From assembly GCA_030062745.1 (NCBI GenBank), contig CP099839.1, positions 19,902,733-19,966,732 on the forward strand: 64,000 nt of DNA. The letters are read 5' to 3'. The notes under the pieces are model-generated. The model was not told where the DNA came from. It did no database searches and saw nothing but the letters and a program-made list of their open reading frames with translations. The position numbers and the translations under genes were made by a program. Below, piece by piece: positions 12,001 to 22,058 of this stretch (within the stretch, counting starts at the first letter, position 1; every line of letters begins with the position of its first letter). The stretch is from Capitulum mitella. Lineage: Eukaryota; Arthropoda; Thecostraca; Pollicipedomorpha; Pollicipedidae.

Positions 12001-14082
12001 GGTTCGCCGACCCAACCACTCACTGTGAAGAGTTCATCACAGATCACTGTAGTGAGTTCAGTACATAACGAGTCTACACGGACTCAAAGAACAGCTCTGG
12101 ATACCATCCAGATACCAAAGTACCACCCTTAGCTAAATCATGCTTTGATGTAAAAACATACTGGAAGATAATCGATCCACTTTGAAGGAAGCATCTGTGT
12201 TTCCTGTTAACGCGAAGCACATCTTTGTTCCTGGGCGTTGCCTGGTCGCGTTCCATTAGCCACCCAGCTTCCCTTCTGGAGCACTGGTGCCAACATCATC
12301 CCACTGACGGTGTCCCCCAGACAGCAACTGGCTGGAATGTTTTTCATACGGCAGCGTGAGCTGAACAGGCGTCTGGTACTGCGTTTTTCGTGTGCGAAGA
12401 GGTGACCAAATACTTTCATCGTCTGCAAAGATTACATTTACAACATCTCACAGAGTTCTAAGTATGGCAATGGTTTGTTAATGTATTCAGTTTTCGTGGG
12501 GCTCGTGGTAAATATCTGCCGAGCCGCGTTCATTGTCGATAAGGGCAACGCCGTAAGAACATCAAAAATCAATGTGCCATTGGTGAGGGGACATACTCGG
12601 TCTGCATTCCTCTGGTTGAATGAAAACATAGTGTTCTTGTCCTTCGTCGGTCTTCCTTTTGGCATTTCTGATTCGGGGGCGGAAAAGCCTGCACCGCCTG
12701 ATCACATTTGTATCGCTGAACTGTTGAAATGCAGCACGGCTCACGGCTTCAGACCTCAGCAATGGGCACAAACTTTAATGTGACGTCAATAGTACAAAAA
12801 TGGGCTGGAGATGAAAGTGAGGACGTTTAACAATAGCTCACGACAGTTTCCAAGTTGCGGCATTGGTACTCACTTTGAGGTTCCTCAATATTTAGTGGTT
12901 GTTTGAGCTTAATGTTGTGTGGGACTGTGCAGTCAATCAGCTCATCCAATGTCTGGAACAAGAAACGCATGTTTATCAAAGTAGCTCGCACCAAGCGTAA
13001 CATGTTTTTTGGTAGCTTTCCACGTCTGCAGCTGGAAACTTTACCAGCAGGTATTATGGTCAGTCACACCATAATTCCAGGAATTAATATAATTAAGTGT
13101 ACGATTTACGAATATTTATGTTTTCGGGCATTTCTGATCAGTTTTCTTAAGCCTATGACGTTTTTATCATTCACACCATCATGGATCAGCTGGATGCAAC
13201 TTTGGCTAATTCAATTATATTTGATTTTGCTTCTTTTGAGATCCATTCCGTTCTTGGGCCATGCCAGGTCACGGGGATGTGAAGGCATTTTCAAAGACAT
13301 CTTTTGTGATAACGCCGTTTTTCGTACAAACTGACGAATTGTTTGTTTAACGAGAAGTCAGCTCCTGTACTACTCAACCTACCAGAGATATACCTGAGGG
13401 TGTTATGGCCTGTTGAGACCTTTCAAAAGCCAAGTGAAGCAAATTGCCGAGTTTCACCCTTTTAGACTGGGAGCATCTCAAACATCATGGATGTAACACA
13501 AACGATAGAAACTACCTCTGATGTTCAAGGTCACGAAAAAGGAGGTTCAGGTCGCATCAGTTCGAAACAAAATACTATGTTTTCTTGGCGAATTGCCACA
13601 GATCTGCTAACTGTAGCTCGTAGATCCATACTAAGCCTGACCTAAGGTGTTCATTTCACCTAGCCTGGGGTCATCATGATCTGGAAAATGCACTAGCATG
13701 CTAGAATCATTACAGAGGCATGACACAACATTCACGCATCACCGGTAAGAGAATGGTAGCCAGTTCATCGGAGAAGCAAAAATGACCATTCTCGCCGTAC
13801 TGATCTGGCTTGACCCGGAACAAAAGGTTCATGGTAACCAACGGCAGGTTTCCGATGTCAAGAAATCCGTGCACGTCGGTGTTTTCGTACCTTGAATCCG
13901 AGGAGTTGCAGCATCTGCTGCTGGTCGGCCTCCCGAGGCCCGATGTGTTTGGCGTAGAAGTCCGGGTTTTTGGGGATGAAACGGTCCGAGGTGCCCGCCG
14001 CCGCGGCGCTCATCCATCGGTGCAGTGGCCACACGCCGCCGGGCCGGCGGCGCAGCAGCTCGCAGAGCCGGGCTGCCAGCAT
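308..14082 (-). CDS. GLDC: Glycine dehydrogenase (decarboxylating), mitochondrial P-protein; N-terminal 665 codons in 11 exons, 3' part outside window
   Basis: The P-protein decarboxylates glycine with pyridoxal phosphate and passes the aminomethyl group to lipoyl H-protein in the mitochondrial glycine cleavage system. Eleven minus-strand exons (listed separately) join with matching phases and no stop to 1995 nt. Family motifs appear in the expected order: HIGP near the N-terminus, [118 protein letters not shown] and [10 protein letters not shown]. The first about 30 residues are Arg/Leu-rich without acidic residues, as in a mitochondrial presequence. I chose the ATG at 14082 ([10 protein letters not shown]); an in-frame ATG at 14127 would add 15 residues. 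The family is about 1000 residues long, so the C-terminal third with the PLP lysine lies beyond coordinate 1. No frameshift was seen; identification is secure. Confidence 0.96.
510..948. other. GLDC intron 10
   Basis: Intron between GLDC exons 10 and 11. I see no repeat, RNA gene or further exon in it. Confidence 0.8.
949..1133 (-). CDS. GLDC: GLDC exon 10
   Basis: The acceptor TTTACAG precedes GGA TCA TGC ACG. The exon encodes [15 protein letters not shown] through [20 protein letters not shown], with donor AG|GTGAGG (185 nt, phase 2, splitting a Ser codon). Confidence 0.95.
1145..1465. repeat. Degenerate minisatellite, CAGGACAGATCACCAGC-like
   Basis: About 15 degenerate units of roughly 17-24 bp built on CAGGACAG(A/G)TCACCAGCC. 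They begin about 12 nt upstream of the exon 10 acceptor (intronic side), inside the intron with the GC donor. The rest of that intron, to 1800, holds nothing recognised. Confidence 0.8.
1801..2070 (-). CDS. GLDC: GLDC exon 9, followed by a GC donor
   Basis: The acceptor CGCCGTCAG precedes GTG GGA GTG. The exon encodes [20 protein letters not shown] through [14 protein letters not shown] to LVHSMIPL (90 codons). It ends TTG|GCAAGT: no GT donor fits, and the next exon resumes exactly at the GSCTMKLN motif, so this intron uses a GC donor. Confidence 0.93.
2071..2760. other. GLDC intron 8
   Basis: Intron between GLDC exons 8 and 9. No recognisable repeat or gene. Confidence 0.75.
2761..2955 (-). 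CDS. GLDC: GLDC exon 8
   Basis: The acceptor TTTTCAG precedes GGC ATC GAA. The exon encodes [20 protein letters not shown] through FYDTLKVKP to [10 protein letters not shown], with donor TGT|GTGAGT. It is 195 nt, phase 0 at both ends. Confidence 0.94.
3661..4646. mobile_element. Foldback-type element with about 170-bp terminal inverted repeats
   Basis: The left end (CGTCGGTAAAGTTGG) is the reverse complement of the right end (CCAACTTTACCGACG). The match continues inward, with gaps, for about 170 bp through shared TCCCACGCAA and TAGCACATTCATAAAT words. The interior holds about three approximate tandem copies (roughly 300 bp each) of a segment with CCTTCGATTTCG and CACATTCAGAAATTACGGAG. No transposase is encoded. 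It lies in the GLDC intron between exons 7 and 8. The superfamily is not identifiable from the ends. Confidence 0.8.
4757..5989 (+). mobile_element. piggyBac-like non-autonomous element, copy A
   Basis: It begins TTAA-TCCGTCCCCGACTGGG and ends GGTCGTGCGCGGG-TTAA. TTAA flanks and terminal CCC/GGG are the piggyBac signature; the left CCC has become TCC here. Shared internal landmarks of the family are the GTCAGGTCAAACGGACCTA region, CATCTAGTTACCGTCA, AACGTTTCGGCGTATATATT and a terminal ATCGTGCGACCAACC. It carries no transposase and lies in a GLDC intron. Four other copies are in the window. Confidence 0.88.
6444..6591 (-). CDS. GLDC: GLDC exon 7
   Basis: The acceptor CTCGCCAG precedes G GAT GCC. 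The exon encodes [18 protein letters not shown] and then [20 protein letters not shown], ending YHGPK with donor AAG|GTGACA in phase 0. Confidence 0.95.
6592..7162. other. GLDC intron 6
   Basis: Intron between GLDC exons 6 and 7. Nothing recognised. Confidence 0.75.
7163..7359 (-). CDS. GLDC: GLDC exon 6
   Basis: The acceptor ACTCCAG precedes GCC CTG GTC. The exon encodes [46 protein letters not shown] and [10 protein letters not shown], with donor AG|GTCAGT (197 nt, phase 2). Confidence 0.95.
7360..7924. other. GLDC intron 5
   Basis: Intron between GLDC exons 5 and 6. Nothing recognised apart from a weak recurrence of (T)CGCCTCGC-type words. Confidence 0.7.
7925..8150 (-). CDS. GLDC: GLDC exon 5
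   Basis: The acceptor CCCGCAG precedes GGTGAACAAG. The exon encodes [20 protein letters not shown] through FQYPDTEG to RRAHQHG, with donor GGG|GTACGT in phase 0 (226 nt). Confidence 0.95.
8195..8455. repeat. 24-bp minisatellite in GLDC intron 4
   Basis: About ten units around GACAAACGTGACC(A/G)(A/G)C; the cleanest four (8350-8445) are 24 bp each. The array starts about 45 nt upstream of the exon 5 acceptor. Confidence 0.85.
8785..8930. repeat. Dispersed repeat, copy 1 (possible Penelope-like fragment)
   Basis: This segment is near-identical to 52022-52168. Both contain TTGGCGAAACGTTGAGA, then an ATTC-ATATCTTG word and TTATGCTGAGTTTTGGCTC, and end near (G/C)GC(C/G)TCATCAGAAGC. Read on the minus strand, copy 2 has CTGATGAG followed by an 8-bp stem, resembling the hammerhead core found in some Penelope-like elements. 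The class is an inference. Confidence 0.6.
8984..9034. repeat. (AT)n microsatellite
   Basis: About 50 bp of pure TA dinucleotide followed by GTGTGTATGTATGTATAG, in GLDC intron 4. The rest of this intron, 9050-10360, shows nothing recognisable. Confidence 0.95.
10363..10527. repeat. 33-bp minisatellite, 5 units
   Basis: Five tandem 33-bp units containing TCCGTCTGTCAGACTGAATG and then AGTACATCAGG. The array ends about 80 nt beyond the exon 4 donor, on the intron side. Being a multiple of 3, it gives long spurious ORFs on both strands. Confidence 0.93.
10609..10773 (-). CDS. GLDC: GLDC exon 4
   Basis: The acceptor GTCCAG precedes G ACG ACT CAG TAC. The exon encodes [20 protein letters not shown] and, further on, [18 protein letters not shown], with donor AG|GTACGG splitting an Arg codon. 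Confidence 0.96.
10774..11237. other. GLDC intron 3
   Basis: Intron between GLDC exons 3 and 4. Nothing recognised. Confidence 0.75.
11238..11373 (-). CDS. GLDC: GLDC exon 3
   Basis: The acceptor TTCTCAG precedes GT GAG CAC. The exon encodes [18 protein letters not shown] and then [14 protein letters not shown], with donor TG|GTAAGG splitting a Trp codon. The 136 nt keep the frame with exons 2 and 4. Confidence 0.96.
11374..12873. other. GLDC intron 2
   Basis: A 1.5 kb intron between exons 2 and 3. Overlapping open frames at 12438-12783 show no recognisable domain and no splice context, so I left them uncalled. They may be an old transposon fragment. Confidence 0.65.
12874..12952 (-). CDS. 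GLDC: GLDC exon 2
   Basis: The acceptor TTGTTCCAG is followed by codons for [20 protein letters not shown], then a few more residues, with donor A|GTGAGT. The 79-nt exon enters in phase 0 and leaves in phase 1. It is too short for a simple ORF scan and was recognised from the P-protein segment after GFK. Confidence 0.93.
12953..13890. other. GLDC intron 1
   Basis: AT-rich intron with no recognised content. Confidence 0.7.
13891..14082 (-). CDS. GLDC: GLDC exon 1 (presequence and start of mature protein)
   Basis: It encodes 64 residues beginning [16 protein letters not shown], followed by the family segment with FYAKHIGP and [10 protein letters not shown]. It ends in phase 0 at GGATTCAAG|GTACGA. 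The alternative upstream ATG at 14127 is in frame. Confidence 0.9.
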
Positions 14083-14470
14083 GGTGAGCGCGGCGCACTG
14101 CGACGACGGCCGGCCGGCGGCCAACACTGACGCCGCTGCGCTGCGTCCGACGCGCGCCGGCCGAACCGGACAGAACCGGCTGCGTCGGCCGAGGCGCGCC
14201 GCCGGCCGCCGCCGCGCCCGCCGGCCGCCCGCCGCGCGTCGGCGGCGGCGGTCGCCGTGCCGGGCGCCGCTGACCGTCGCCGTCGACGCGCGGAGCGGCG
14301 GCCGGGGCGCCGTGTCACCAGACGCCGGGCGCGTGTCGGGCGGGACGGCGCGCGTCCTGGTGTCGCCCCTGGCCCGCGGCGCCTGCAGCGCAGTTCGGGG
14401 CGTCTGGCACGAGCCAAACGGTCCGATCTGGCGCCGACGGGGGCCCGATCTGTCAGCTGGTCTCCTGGTA
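14083..14470 (-). promoter_or_regulatory. GLDC: CpG-rich presumed promoter/5' UTR of GLDC
   Basis: Immediately upstream of the GLDC start, 14130-14440 is strongly GC-rich with dense CG dinucleotides (CGCCGCCG, CCGGCCGG words), unlike the AT-rich DNA on both sides. The position suggests a promoter and 5' UTR. There is no clear TATA box, and the transcription start cannot be placed. Long open frames here are a composition effect. Confidence 0.55.
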
Positions 14471-16590
14471 CTGTGCGCTGCTGCTGCTCAGCTGACTCAC
14501 AAACACAATGCTGGGTTCAGGAAGCCACGCCGAAGCCAACATTTTTTTTTTCAAAGCCTCGTTGTGTTTACCAAAGCATGCTTCTTGGCGTTTTCCTGGC
14601 CTCGGGCTGGCTGCGTTTGGAATTTGTTTACCGGGGTTGAAAATTTAACCAGTCAGCATGGACGCCACCGCTGGCAGACACTATGGTTATGCGTACCACT
14701 TCGCCACAGACTGAGGCCTTAAGTTCCGCTTTTGATCCACCCAAGAACTCTTACAAAATTCATTTTTTTTTTAATTTACTTGTTGTTCGTGATGAAATTC
14801 TATTTAAAAGTAACTTTATATCAGAAAGTGGTATACAGCAGAATAGCCGTAAAACAGCATTACAAAAGATAAAGTGCTAAAAAGTCCACTCACAGCTCCT
14901 TTTATTTCAACGAAAGTAGTTAGCATCCTTTACATGACAAGAAACAGAGGCTAAACGCTCGCAAGATCCACTAAACCGGGTGGAGGCCGTATGGAACTGT
15001 CTGTCTCCGAATGCCACCAAGCACAGCACCAGACGCGACATCTTTTAAGCGTATTTTTGTAAAAATCAGTCTAAGAGCGTTCTCTCTTTTTGTGTTATGT
15101 CGTCATTGACAAAAACACCCAGAATAGCTGCGTCGTGTGCAAGGGTGCTTACATATCCTCGTCAACCCGAGCCGGTATCGCACTACGTGCGGCCGCCTGT
15201 TAAAGGAAGCCACATGGGTCTGGTGTTCTGACGATTCAGCTCGAGCTGATACGAGCGGCTTTTCGGTTCGTTCTGTTCTCTGATGCAAGGTCCTGTACAT
15301 GAAGACACGATCTCTGGCTCATAGCGTGGAACTATTTACAGTGTACCTGCCGTCCCTGCCGATGCTGTTCAGAGACGTGGATATATCTTCGTGCCTTGTG
15401 CGAATGCGTATGACGGAAGGCCATCACCTTGACGATACCGTAATGTGAATGTTGGGCAGGTGGAGTCCATGCAGATCATTTGTGAAAGGATAAAGGCCTA
15501 AAAAAGTGCATCATTCGTTGCTGCGAGCAGCATGTTTTAATGCTTTGAGCGTCATGAGGCTTTCATAGCAGCGTTGAAAGACTTGCCCATTGTGCTATTT
15601 CATGGATAAATTTTGATGAATAATCACACCAGAATCTTGATTGCATCTGCTGGTTTTAGCCACCGAAAGGAACATCAAAATGGGCTGATTGATTGACGTC
15701 GGATGAGGAGCCAACAAAATTTATTCCCATTTTGCCCGGACACTTCTAGCTGCTTAGATTTAATGCAGCGGGACAGTGCAGTCAAATCATACTCGACTGC
15801 GTAACGGCAGGCGCCTGAAACCGACCTCGGTTGCCAGCGGTCCATGAAACATCGCAGAGTCGTCAGCGTACAGCGTAATTTTACCACTGCTAAACAGGTG
15901 AGGTGGGACGACAAACAAAACAAAGACTGAGATTATTCGCTCGTACACAGACACAGCTAACAGGCTCTGAACGTGCTGCTACTACCCTTCAATGAATGGC
16001 TGCTAATAAAAGTTATGAAACCGAAGCCGGTGGATCGGACACCGTTCCATCTTCGTGAGAAAGCATCACGGCCGACAGCCCGAACTCTGTGGACATATCA
16101 CAGGATCGCAAGAATGTCTCGCGGCACGCGGCCCTGTTCCCAAAGATGGCGCAGTTGCGTCCTCCGTTCGATGTCTTGAACGATTCGCAAGCTGTGCGTG
16201 TGTCCATGGAACCCAAAACTTACAAGCTGATAACGTTTTCAGGAATTTTTCCCAGATGTTGAAAACGATGACAGGTCTGAATCTTCCGCTGCGACACATC
16301 ACTGGATACAGGTTTAGGTGAAATGATTTCATTGAGGTGGGACTGCACCCTTGACGATGGGCATGCTCGCTGTGTGGAGGAAGTGCGTGGCAATCGCAGG
16401 AAATTAGCGCCTGATCATCTGAAGGGACATGCCGTCCATCGCCTGGGTACGAGAGCATTTTGCTCAGGGTGGCGCCGAGCCTCGGCAGTGTTACGCGCCG
16501 TACCCGTTAGGCGGCGCTGATGTGGTAGCGTGTAGGGCACCGCCTCACCACGGGCCGAATGTCAATGCTCTCGCCACGCTCCTCCTCGCC
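14471..16590. other. Intergenic stretch
   Basis: No gene, RNA or repeat family recognised. Short open frames at 15970-16520 lack domain features or convincing splice sites. Confidence 0.6.
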
Positions 16591-16604
16591 CAATTTAATA
16601 ACAG

Positions 16605-16705
16605 ATGTGTATCTGTATTGTATCTGTATGTATCTGTATGTATCTGTATTGTATTGTAACAGATGTGTATCTGTATGTGTATGTGTGTATGTGTATGTGT
16701 AGACA
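16605..16705. repeat. (TGTATC)n / (TGTATG)n microsatellite
   Basis: Short tandem GTATCTGTAT and GTATGTGTAT words, directly followed by the 31-bp minisatellite. Confidence 0.85.
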
Positions 16706-17036
16706 GTCGTCCGTCTGATACAGTCGAGACAGGTTGGTCGTCTGTCTGATACAGTCGGCGCCAGTCAGTCGTCAGTCTGACACAGCCGGGACCAGACAGT
16801 CGTCCGTCTGATAAAGCCAGGACCAGACAGTCGTCCGTCTGATAAAGCCAGGACCAGACAGTCGTCCGTCTGATATAGCCGGGACCAGACAGTCCTCCGT
16901 CTGATACAGCCGGGACCAGTCGGTCGTCAGTCTGATGCAGCCGGGATCAGTCAGTCGTTCGTCTGATACAGCCGGGATCAGTCAGTCGTTCGTCTGATAC
17001 AGCCAGGACCAGTCAGTTGCCCGTCTGATACAGCCA
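16706..17036. repeat. 31-bp minisatellite, about 10-11 units
   Basis: Tandem units of about 31 bp containing AGTCGTCCGTCTGATA and then CAGCC(A/G)GGACCAG. The central units, 16795-16890, are nearly identical. Confidence 0.93.
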
Positions 17037-17179
17037 GTGAGACGTCAGGAGGTCGAGACACAAATGACCGAGTCTATGCGTCTGAGTGACAGTGCGATAA
17101 TCGTAGGAGGAACCCCTTTTCACTTCAGTAAAGGCGCGCTCACGGTGATGAAGTTGCGACTGCTGGCCACTATATGGAC

Positions 17180-17400
17180 ATTACCGGTGAACTCCGGCCG
17201 CTCTGTGAGTCGGACCGATCAGTTATGATGCGCCGGATCAGCCGCTTCAGGGTCAGGTCCTCCAGCTGGGCGCTGCACCAGACCGACTCCAGCAGCCGGT
17301 GTCGGGGCCAGCTATCCGTCCGGTGGACGGTCTGCCGCTCCGACCGCCGCCGACCGGCCGCCGGCCAGGCCCGGCGTCTCTGGCCGTGTCACTACCGGCT
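17180..17400 (-). other. Unassigned exon-like GC-rich segment
   Basis: GC-rich island with an open minus-strand frame including RHRLLESVWCSAQLEDLTLK and RLIRRIIT. A possible donor, TTCACCG|GTAATG, lies on its 3' side. I do not recognise the family and cannot place an acceptor. It could be an exon of an unseen gene or chance coding-like sequence. Confidence 0.25.
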
Positions 17401-17439
17401 CCCATGTCTTCAGCCTGGTCGTAATTTCCGTTTGCGGTA

Positions 17440-18740
17440 ACACTAATCCGCCATTGGCTGACGGGGGGGGGGGGAATATCGTCCCCTTCCCAGGAAATTT
17501 TCGGGATATTTAAAAGGTGAACAAATGTATCGAAACGAGCGTTTTATGCCCTTTTTACGTCAATCCTGCGCATTGTGGCATACCATTTTGTATCGAGGCC
17601 ATTCAAGCTCATGTCGACATATCACGTGACGTCGTAAAGGCAGCCATGTTTACGATTTTTCATCTCATTCGAATTTGCGCCTTTTTTCCTCATGCATATG
17701 AGTTGCGGATTCTGATGTGTTACAATATATGCTAAAATATGCCGTGAGATGTCGATGTATTCGGCCTCATATAAGGTCATCACAGGCCAAACATTTTGTA
17801 CTATCGTCGTCTTCAGCGTTCGTCGTCAACCCTAAACACCGGCTCCAGCAGAACGTTTAGTCTAAATGTAACAAAACTGTATAAACAAGCTACGTCCGCA
17901 CTCGGTGCGCGCCCGCCGCCGAATCCCTCGGAACGAGTCGTCAGGTCGCGAGCCCTTCACCTCAGATCCTCAGCCCAGCCGACCGGCCAGGGTCAGTCAT
18001 TCCCGTCACTTGTGGCCTCCAGCCTGCCGGTCGCCCCAGCTGGCACCGCGCACGCAGCGTACAATGCATATTTATTATGAGCTTTCCCAGATGTAGGTGT
18101 CTGTGTTTGAGTTTCTCCATTTGAGGGGAGAACAAATTCAGACGGCCATTTGAAGGTTGGGTGACATTTTCGTTGCGATTGTACGATTAGACTGACATGG
18201 TATCATACAGGGCTCCTGATCGACGTCTAGTTTTGTTAAGTCCAGTGGTCCCTGAGTTAATACGCGTAAAATTTGGACCCCGTTTACCTTGACCTGTGGT
18301 GTGGCCTGAGCCTGAACAAAGTCTAACGTCAATGTACGTACATTGTTCGACACGGACTGGCGTTGAGTGCAACTTGGTTGCAACCTGACATTCCCATTAG
18401 GATGCTTGCGTTTCCCGGTGACCATCTGATGCGTTCCGATAGGCGAGACTGTTCTCTACCGCGACTGTTTTGATGTCGAGCAGATAGATTTCCCGATCTG
18501 AAACGACTGCGCTTCGAAGCTCGAGTCACTTTGGAGTGTGTTTCGACTGAATCATAAGCTCTTTCGTGGTTGTCGGCGCCGCCTCCCTTCTTCCCAGGCA
18601 TAATCCGCTGCTTTTGAGGAAGACTTTGGACGAACTCGAATCACAGTACCAGCATGTTGTTTGAAGATATCCATGATGCGTAATGTACGGTTGTTAACAA
18701 TGGCGTCTTAAATTGTGATTTCTTAGCTAAGTATGACTCT
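17440..18740. other. Intergenic stretch
   Basis: It holds a run of about 12 G at 17463 and open frames on the minus strand at 18140-18600, including one starting MPGKKGGGADNHERAYD. I do not recognise them. The neighbourhood is LINE-rich, so transposon ORF remnants are possible. Confidence 0.5.
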
Positions 18741-18904
18741 AATCCTCCCCCCTCCACAGAAAAAGACTGAGGTTTATGAGCACGTACTCGTTATCGCGGC
18801 TTGTCTCTGAGCCCATCAACTCGACTGGATCTCTCTTGGACGTTTTCACTGTAAATCGTGACTCCGCTAACCGCGTCCGTACCAGTTTCGTCATTTGCGC
18901 CCGT

Positions 18905-19075
18905 GCAGGTTCACCAGAATGCTATGTGACTTCCCCAAACTGCGTCAAACACCAACCATTGTGCACATCGAGTTGTGGCGCCGAGTCGACGTGGATGTGT
19001 TCCGACGTGAGTTCTACCTTTGTGAATGGGATCCTGTGTTTTCCTCCGAAACCGTGGCTGATATGTGGTAAGCGT
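18905..19075 (+). mobile_element. LINE (CR1/L2-like) fragment, region between endonuclease and reverse transcriptase
   Basis: The plus strand reads FTRMLCDFPKLRQTPTIV and then VFRREFYLCEWDPVFS, ending VADMW. This resembles the linker of CR1/L2-type ORF2 before the reverse transcriptase. The reading stops where the insert beginning near 19080 starts and seems to resume at 20430. Confidence 0.6.
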
Positions 19076-19079
19076 TTGT

Positions 19080-20400
19080 CAGCATGGGCGTTGGAACCGG
19101 GGGGGGGGGGGCAGGGGGCAGCTGCCCCCCAACTTTGTGCAACATTTAACATTAGCCCTATGGCACTGCATGGGAAAAAAACGAGTTAAAAATCGCGTTT
19201 GCCCCGCATCTCCAGAGATTCCACCGTTCCTGATTGTGAGGCTATTGTTACTCGACCTCGATCACCACGCCCCCTTCCGAATTTGGGACGCCAAATTCCG
19301 AAGCTCAACTGCGCCACCTATATCGGATTCCACTCGCAACTTCTTCGCCCGCAGAGCCACGGCCCGGCGTTCTCACGACCACGGCTCTGATGAACATCCT
19401 GACGCGAATAGGGACCCCGCAGAGCCACGGCCCCGCGTTCTCACGGCCACGGCTCTGATGACCATCCTGACGCGAATAGGGACGTGCGATCCGACAACCG
19501 ATCAGAAACAAGACGTGATATCGCGATCAGGATCAGTTCACACTGACAGTGCTCTTTTTGGCGCAATATTCGGCACATCATCGGCCAGGGTCGCAGCCAG
19601 GGGATACAACGCGTCACAAGGGCCCTGCCCTCACCCCACTTTTGGGGCCCAAGCCACACCTCCAAAATGTTTTAAGGGTCCCATCCCCGCCGAGATTAGA
19701 AAATTACTCTCATAAAAACTAAGGCTATTGTCAAAATGCCTATATGGCTATATTAATAAACGATAGACAAGAAAAGACAACAGACGAAATATATACATCC
19801 AAGCCTATAGAGGGGCCCGTATCGGCCAGTAGCAGGTATTCTCCCGGCTTTTAGGGGCCCCTGTCAGCCTATGGGAGCCCCTCGCCAGCCTGTAAGAGCC
19901 CTCAGGCGGCCTGTACGGGCCACTGCCGGCTTGTGGGACACCCTGCCGGCCTGTTAGCCTGTCGGCCTGTCGGCCTGCAGGGGCCCCTTGCCGGCCTCTG
20001 CAGGCCTTTTGGGCCATCTACCAGTCTGTAGAAGTAGTAAATAGTAAGAAGGAAGTAAAAAAGTAGTCTGTAAACATACTGGTCTGCAGGGCCCCCTGCC
20101 GGCTTTTGGGACCCATGCCAGCTTTCGAAGGGCCCCTGTGGCCTGTGGAGGGAACCCCAGCTGCCCTGTGGGGTCCCTCCCGGCGTGTAGGGGCACCCTG
20201 CCGGTCGATAGAGATCCCTGTCTACCTATAGACGGTCCCCTACCGGCATGCAGAGGTTCCGTGCTGGGCTGTAGGGCGTCATCTACAGACGGGCAGGAGG
20301 CCCTACCGGCCTGTAAGGACCTACTGCCGGTTTGTAGGGCCTCTGCCAGCCTTTGGGCTCCTGCCAGTTTTTGGAGGGCCCCTGCTGTCCAGAGAGCCCA
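19080..20400. repeat. Insert in LINE: G-run flanked element plus degenerate GC-rich minisatellite
   Basis: 19080-19700 starts with a 13-G run (GGAACC then G13) followed by GGGGGCAGCTGCCCCCC and contains two about 80-bp direct repeats (19345-19480, GCAGAGCCACGGCCC words). 19810-20400 is a degenerate array of about 30-40-bp units rich in GGCCTGTAGGG and CCCCTGCCGG. The array is open in one minus-strand frame by composition only. Confidence 0.6.
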
Positions 20401-20429
20401 TATGAAGTGAGGGGACCCACCGCTAGGCC

Positions 20430-21215
20430 AGGACCCTCCCGAAATGTTTGACTGGCTGCGCCGCTGCATTTGCGGCAAAAATGGAAACCGTAGCGTGGCT
20501 CCACGTGTCAACCCTGATGCCCTAAACGAGTTTTTTGTAAACGTCGGACCGAGCGTGGCTGCCAAGGTGGCCCGCTGCGGCGACGCGTCCGAACTGCCTG
20601 TTCGGCTGCCTCGGGTCGGCGCCTGTGCTTTTACCGATGAACCTTTCAGCCTTGAGCTATTTCGTAACACTGTTTTTAACGTGAGAAACTCATCCGCTTG
20701 TGGTTTTGACGAGGATTTTTCAAGTGTCGGTTGATTTCACTGGCGCGGTCCTGCTGCACATTGCATATACCTGTCTCAGTCTCAACGGCATTCCGTCTGC
20801 GTGGGAACACGCAGTGGTTCACCCCATCTTCAAGTCTAGTGATTCAGCTATGATGGCTGGCGTTGGGTTGGCTGGATGCACGGTGTCACGGATGTTGGAT
20901 ACCACAGAGTGATGCATCATACGTTGCCTCTCTCCATGCACTGACATCTCCATGCACTGACGCTGATGCACAAGATCCGTCGCCGTGGATGACCAGCGTC
21001 ATAGGCCTTATGTTTTTCCAAAAACCGGGATCATCCTGACCATCTGAGGAGCACCAGGCGGGATGTAATGCTAAGCCTACCCAACATCCGTGATTCTGCC
21101 GTCGGCAAGATGCAGTTTGGTTATCGTTCAGCAATGCTTTATAATGGTTTATCTGCAGAATATCGTGATATGTCGGCCTCCGTCTTCTGTCACTCTTAAG
21201 AGACTCCTCACTGGC
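20430..21215 (+). mobile_element. LINE (CR1/L2-like) ORF2 remnant, internally deleted
   Basis: 20480-20870 encodes the N-terminal part of a non-LTR reverse transcriptase: NPDALNEFFVNVGPSVAA, LPVRLPRVGACAFTDE, SSACGFDE, and in another frame FTGAVLLHIAYTCLSLNGIP and HAVVHPIFKS. At 21055-21200 it jumps to a C-terminal segment, LPNIRDSAVGKMQFGYRSA and LYNGLSAEYRD. The catalytic FADD region is deleted and frames are broken, so it is dead. Confidence 0.75.
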
Positions 21216-22058
21216 GCCTCTTAGAGCTGTTTCACGGTGACGGCCAGTGACCACCCAACGTGTTTTAAAGCCAAAACCAGTGCTATTCTGACCTCGTGCA
21301 GTTGCGAAATATGTGTATGTCCTTGTGTTTCCTATATTTGCTTTGCGCCGGTTTGACCCGGGATCCAAAAAAGCCACATTGACTCCGGCTATAGCTTTGT
21401 TAGAATGCCACGGAAAGACGGTGGTTGAGAAAGCATATAACAACTTTGAACATGACCTTGATGTGTGACCTCGCTAATGAACCGAAGTCAGTCATTTTTA
21501 CGTTCCAATTTTGCGCGATACAGGGCTTTCGATTGGCGTTTAGATCATTGGAATCCGTGCATTAGTTCAAGAGATAACTTCGAGGGAGGGGGATTTTTGT
21601 CCACTTAGCGTCACACTAGTTCCACAGTCAATGGTGGGTTAAGATCTGAGTGTATCATACCGAACAGGATATAACAAATGTGGCTGACGAATAATTGCCA
21701 ATACCCTAGAAGGATAGAACATTAACGCTACGTATTTCACCATCGGACAGCTCTGCTCGATAATGAATTATGTAGCGCTAGAAAAATATGGAGCTGTCGT
21801 TATGCTGATGGTTTGGTGAATTTGAGCTTAAGAATTGCGAGAGGGTGTTCATGTGCTTTATGGTCCTCACTAAATATCTCTTGCAAAACAGGATCTGTCT
21901 CTTGCAAAACAGTTATCCTTTGCGGGCAACCGTCTGGACGAACACATTGCCAACTTCTGGAAGACCATCGAGCCTGCGGACCGTCAAACATTTCTTATCA
22001 GGTATGATTAGCACGTCAGCAATCATAATGGAACCGGTCTCTACTGCAATCCCCTCAG
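21216..22058. other. Intergenic stretch
   Basis: No gene or repeat recognised. Confidence 0.6.

Noticed and set aside
12438..12783. Overlapping frames within GLDC intron 2
   Set aside because: No domain, no splice signals and both strands open; left as intron content.
13970..14722. 250-codon plus-strand frame opposite GLDC exon 1
   Set aside because: Arg/Ala/Pro-rich composition of a CpG-rich region antisense to GLDC exon 1; no protein family seen.
19954..20670. 238-codon minus-strand frame
   Set aside because: Open because of a degenerate GC-rich minisatellite and antisense LINE sequence; no domain.
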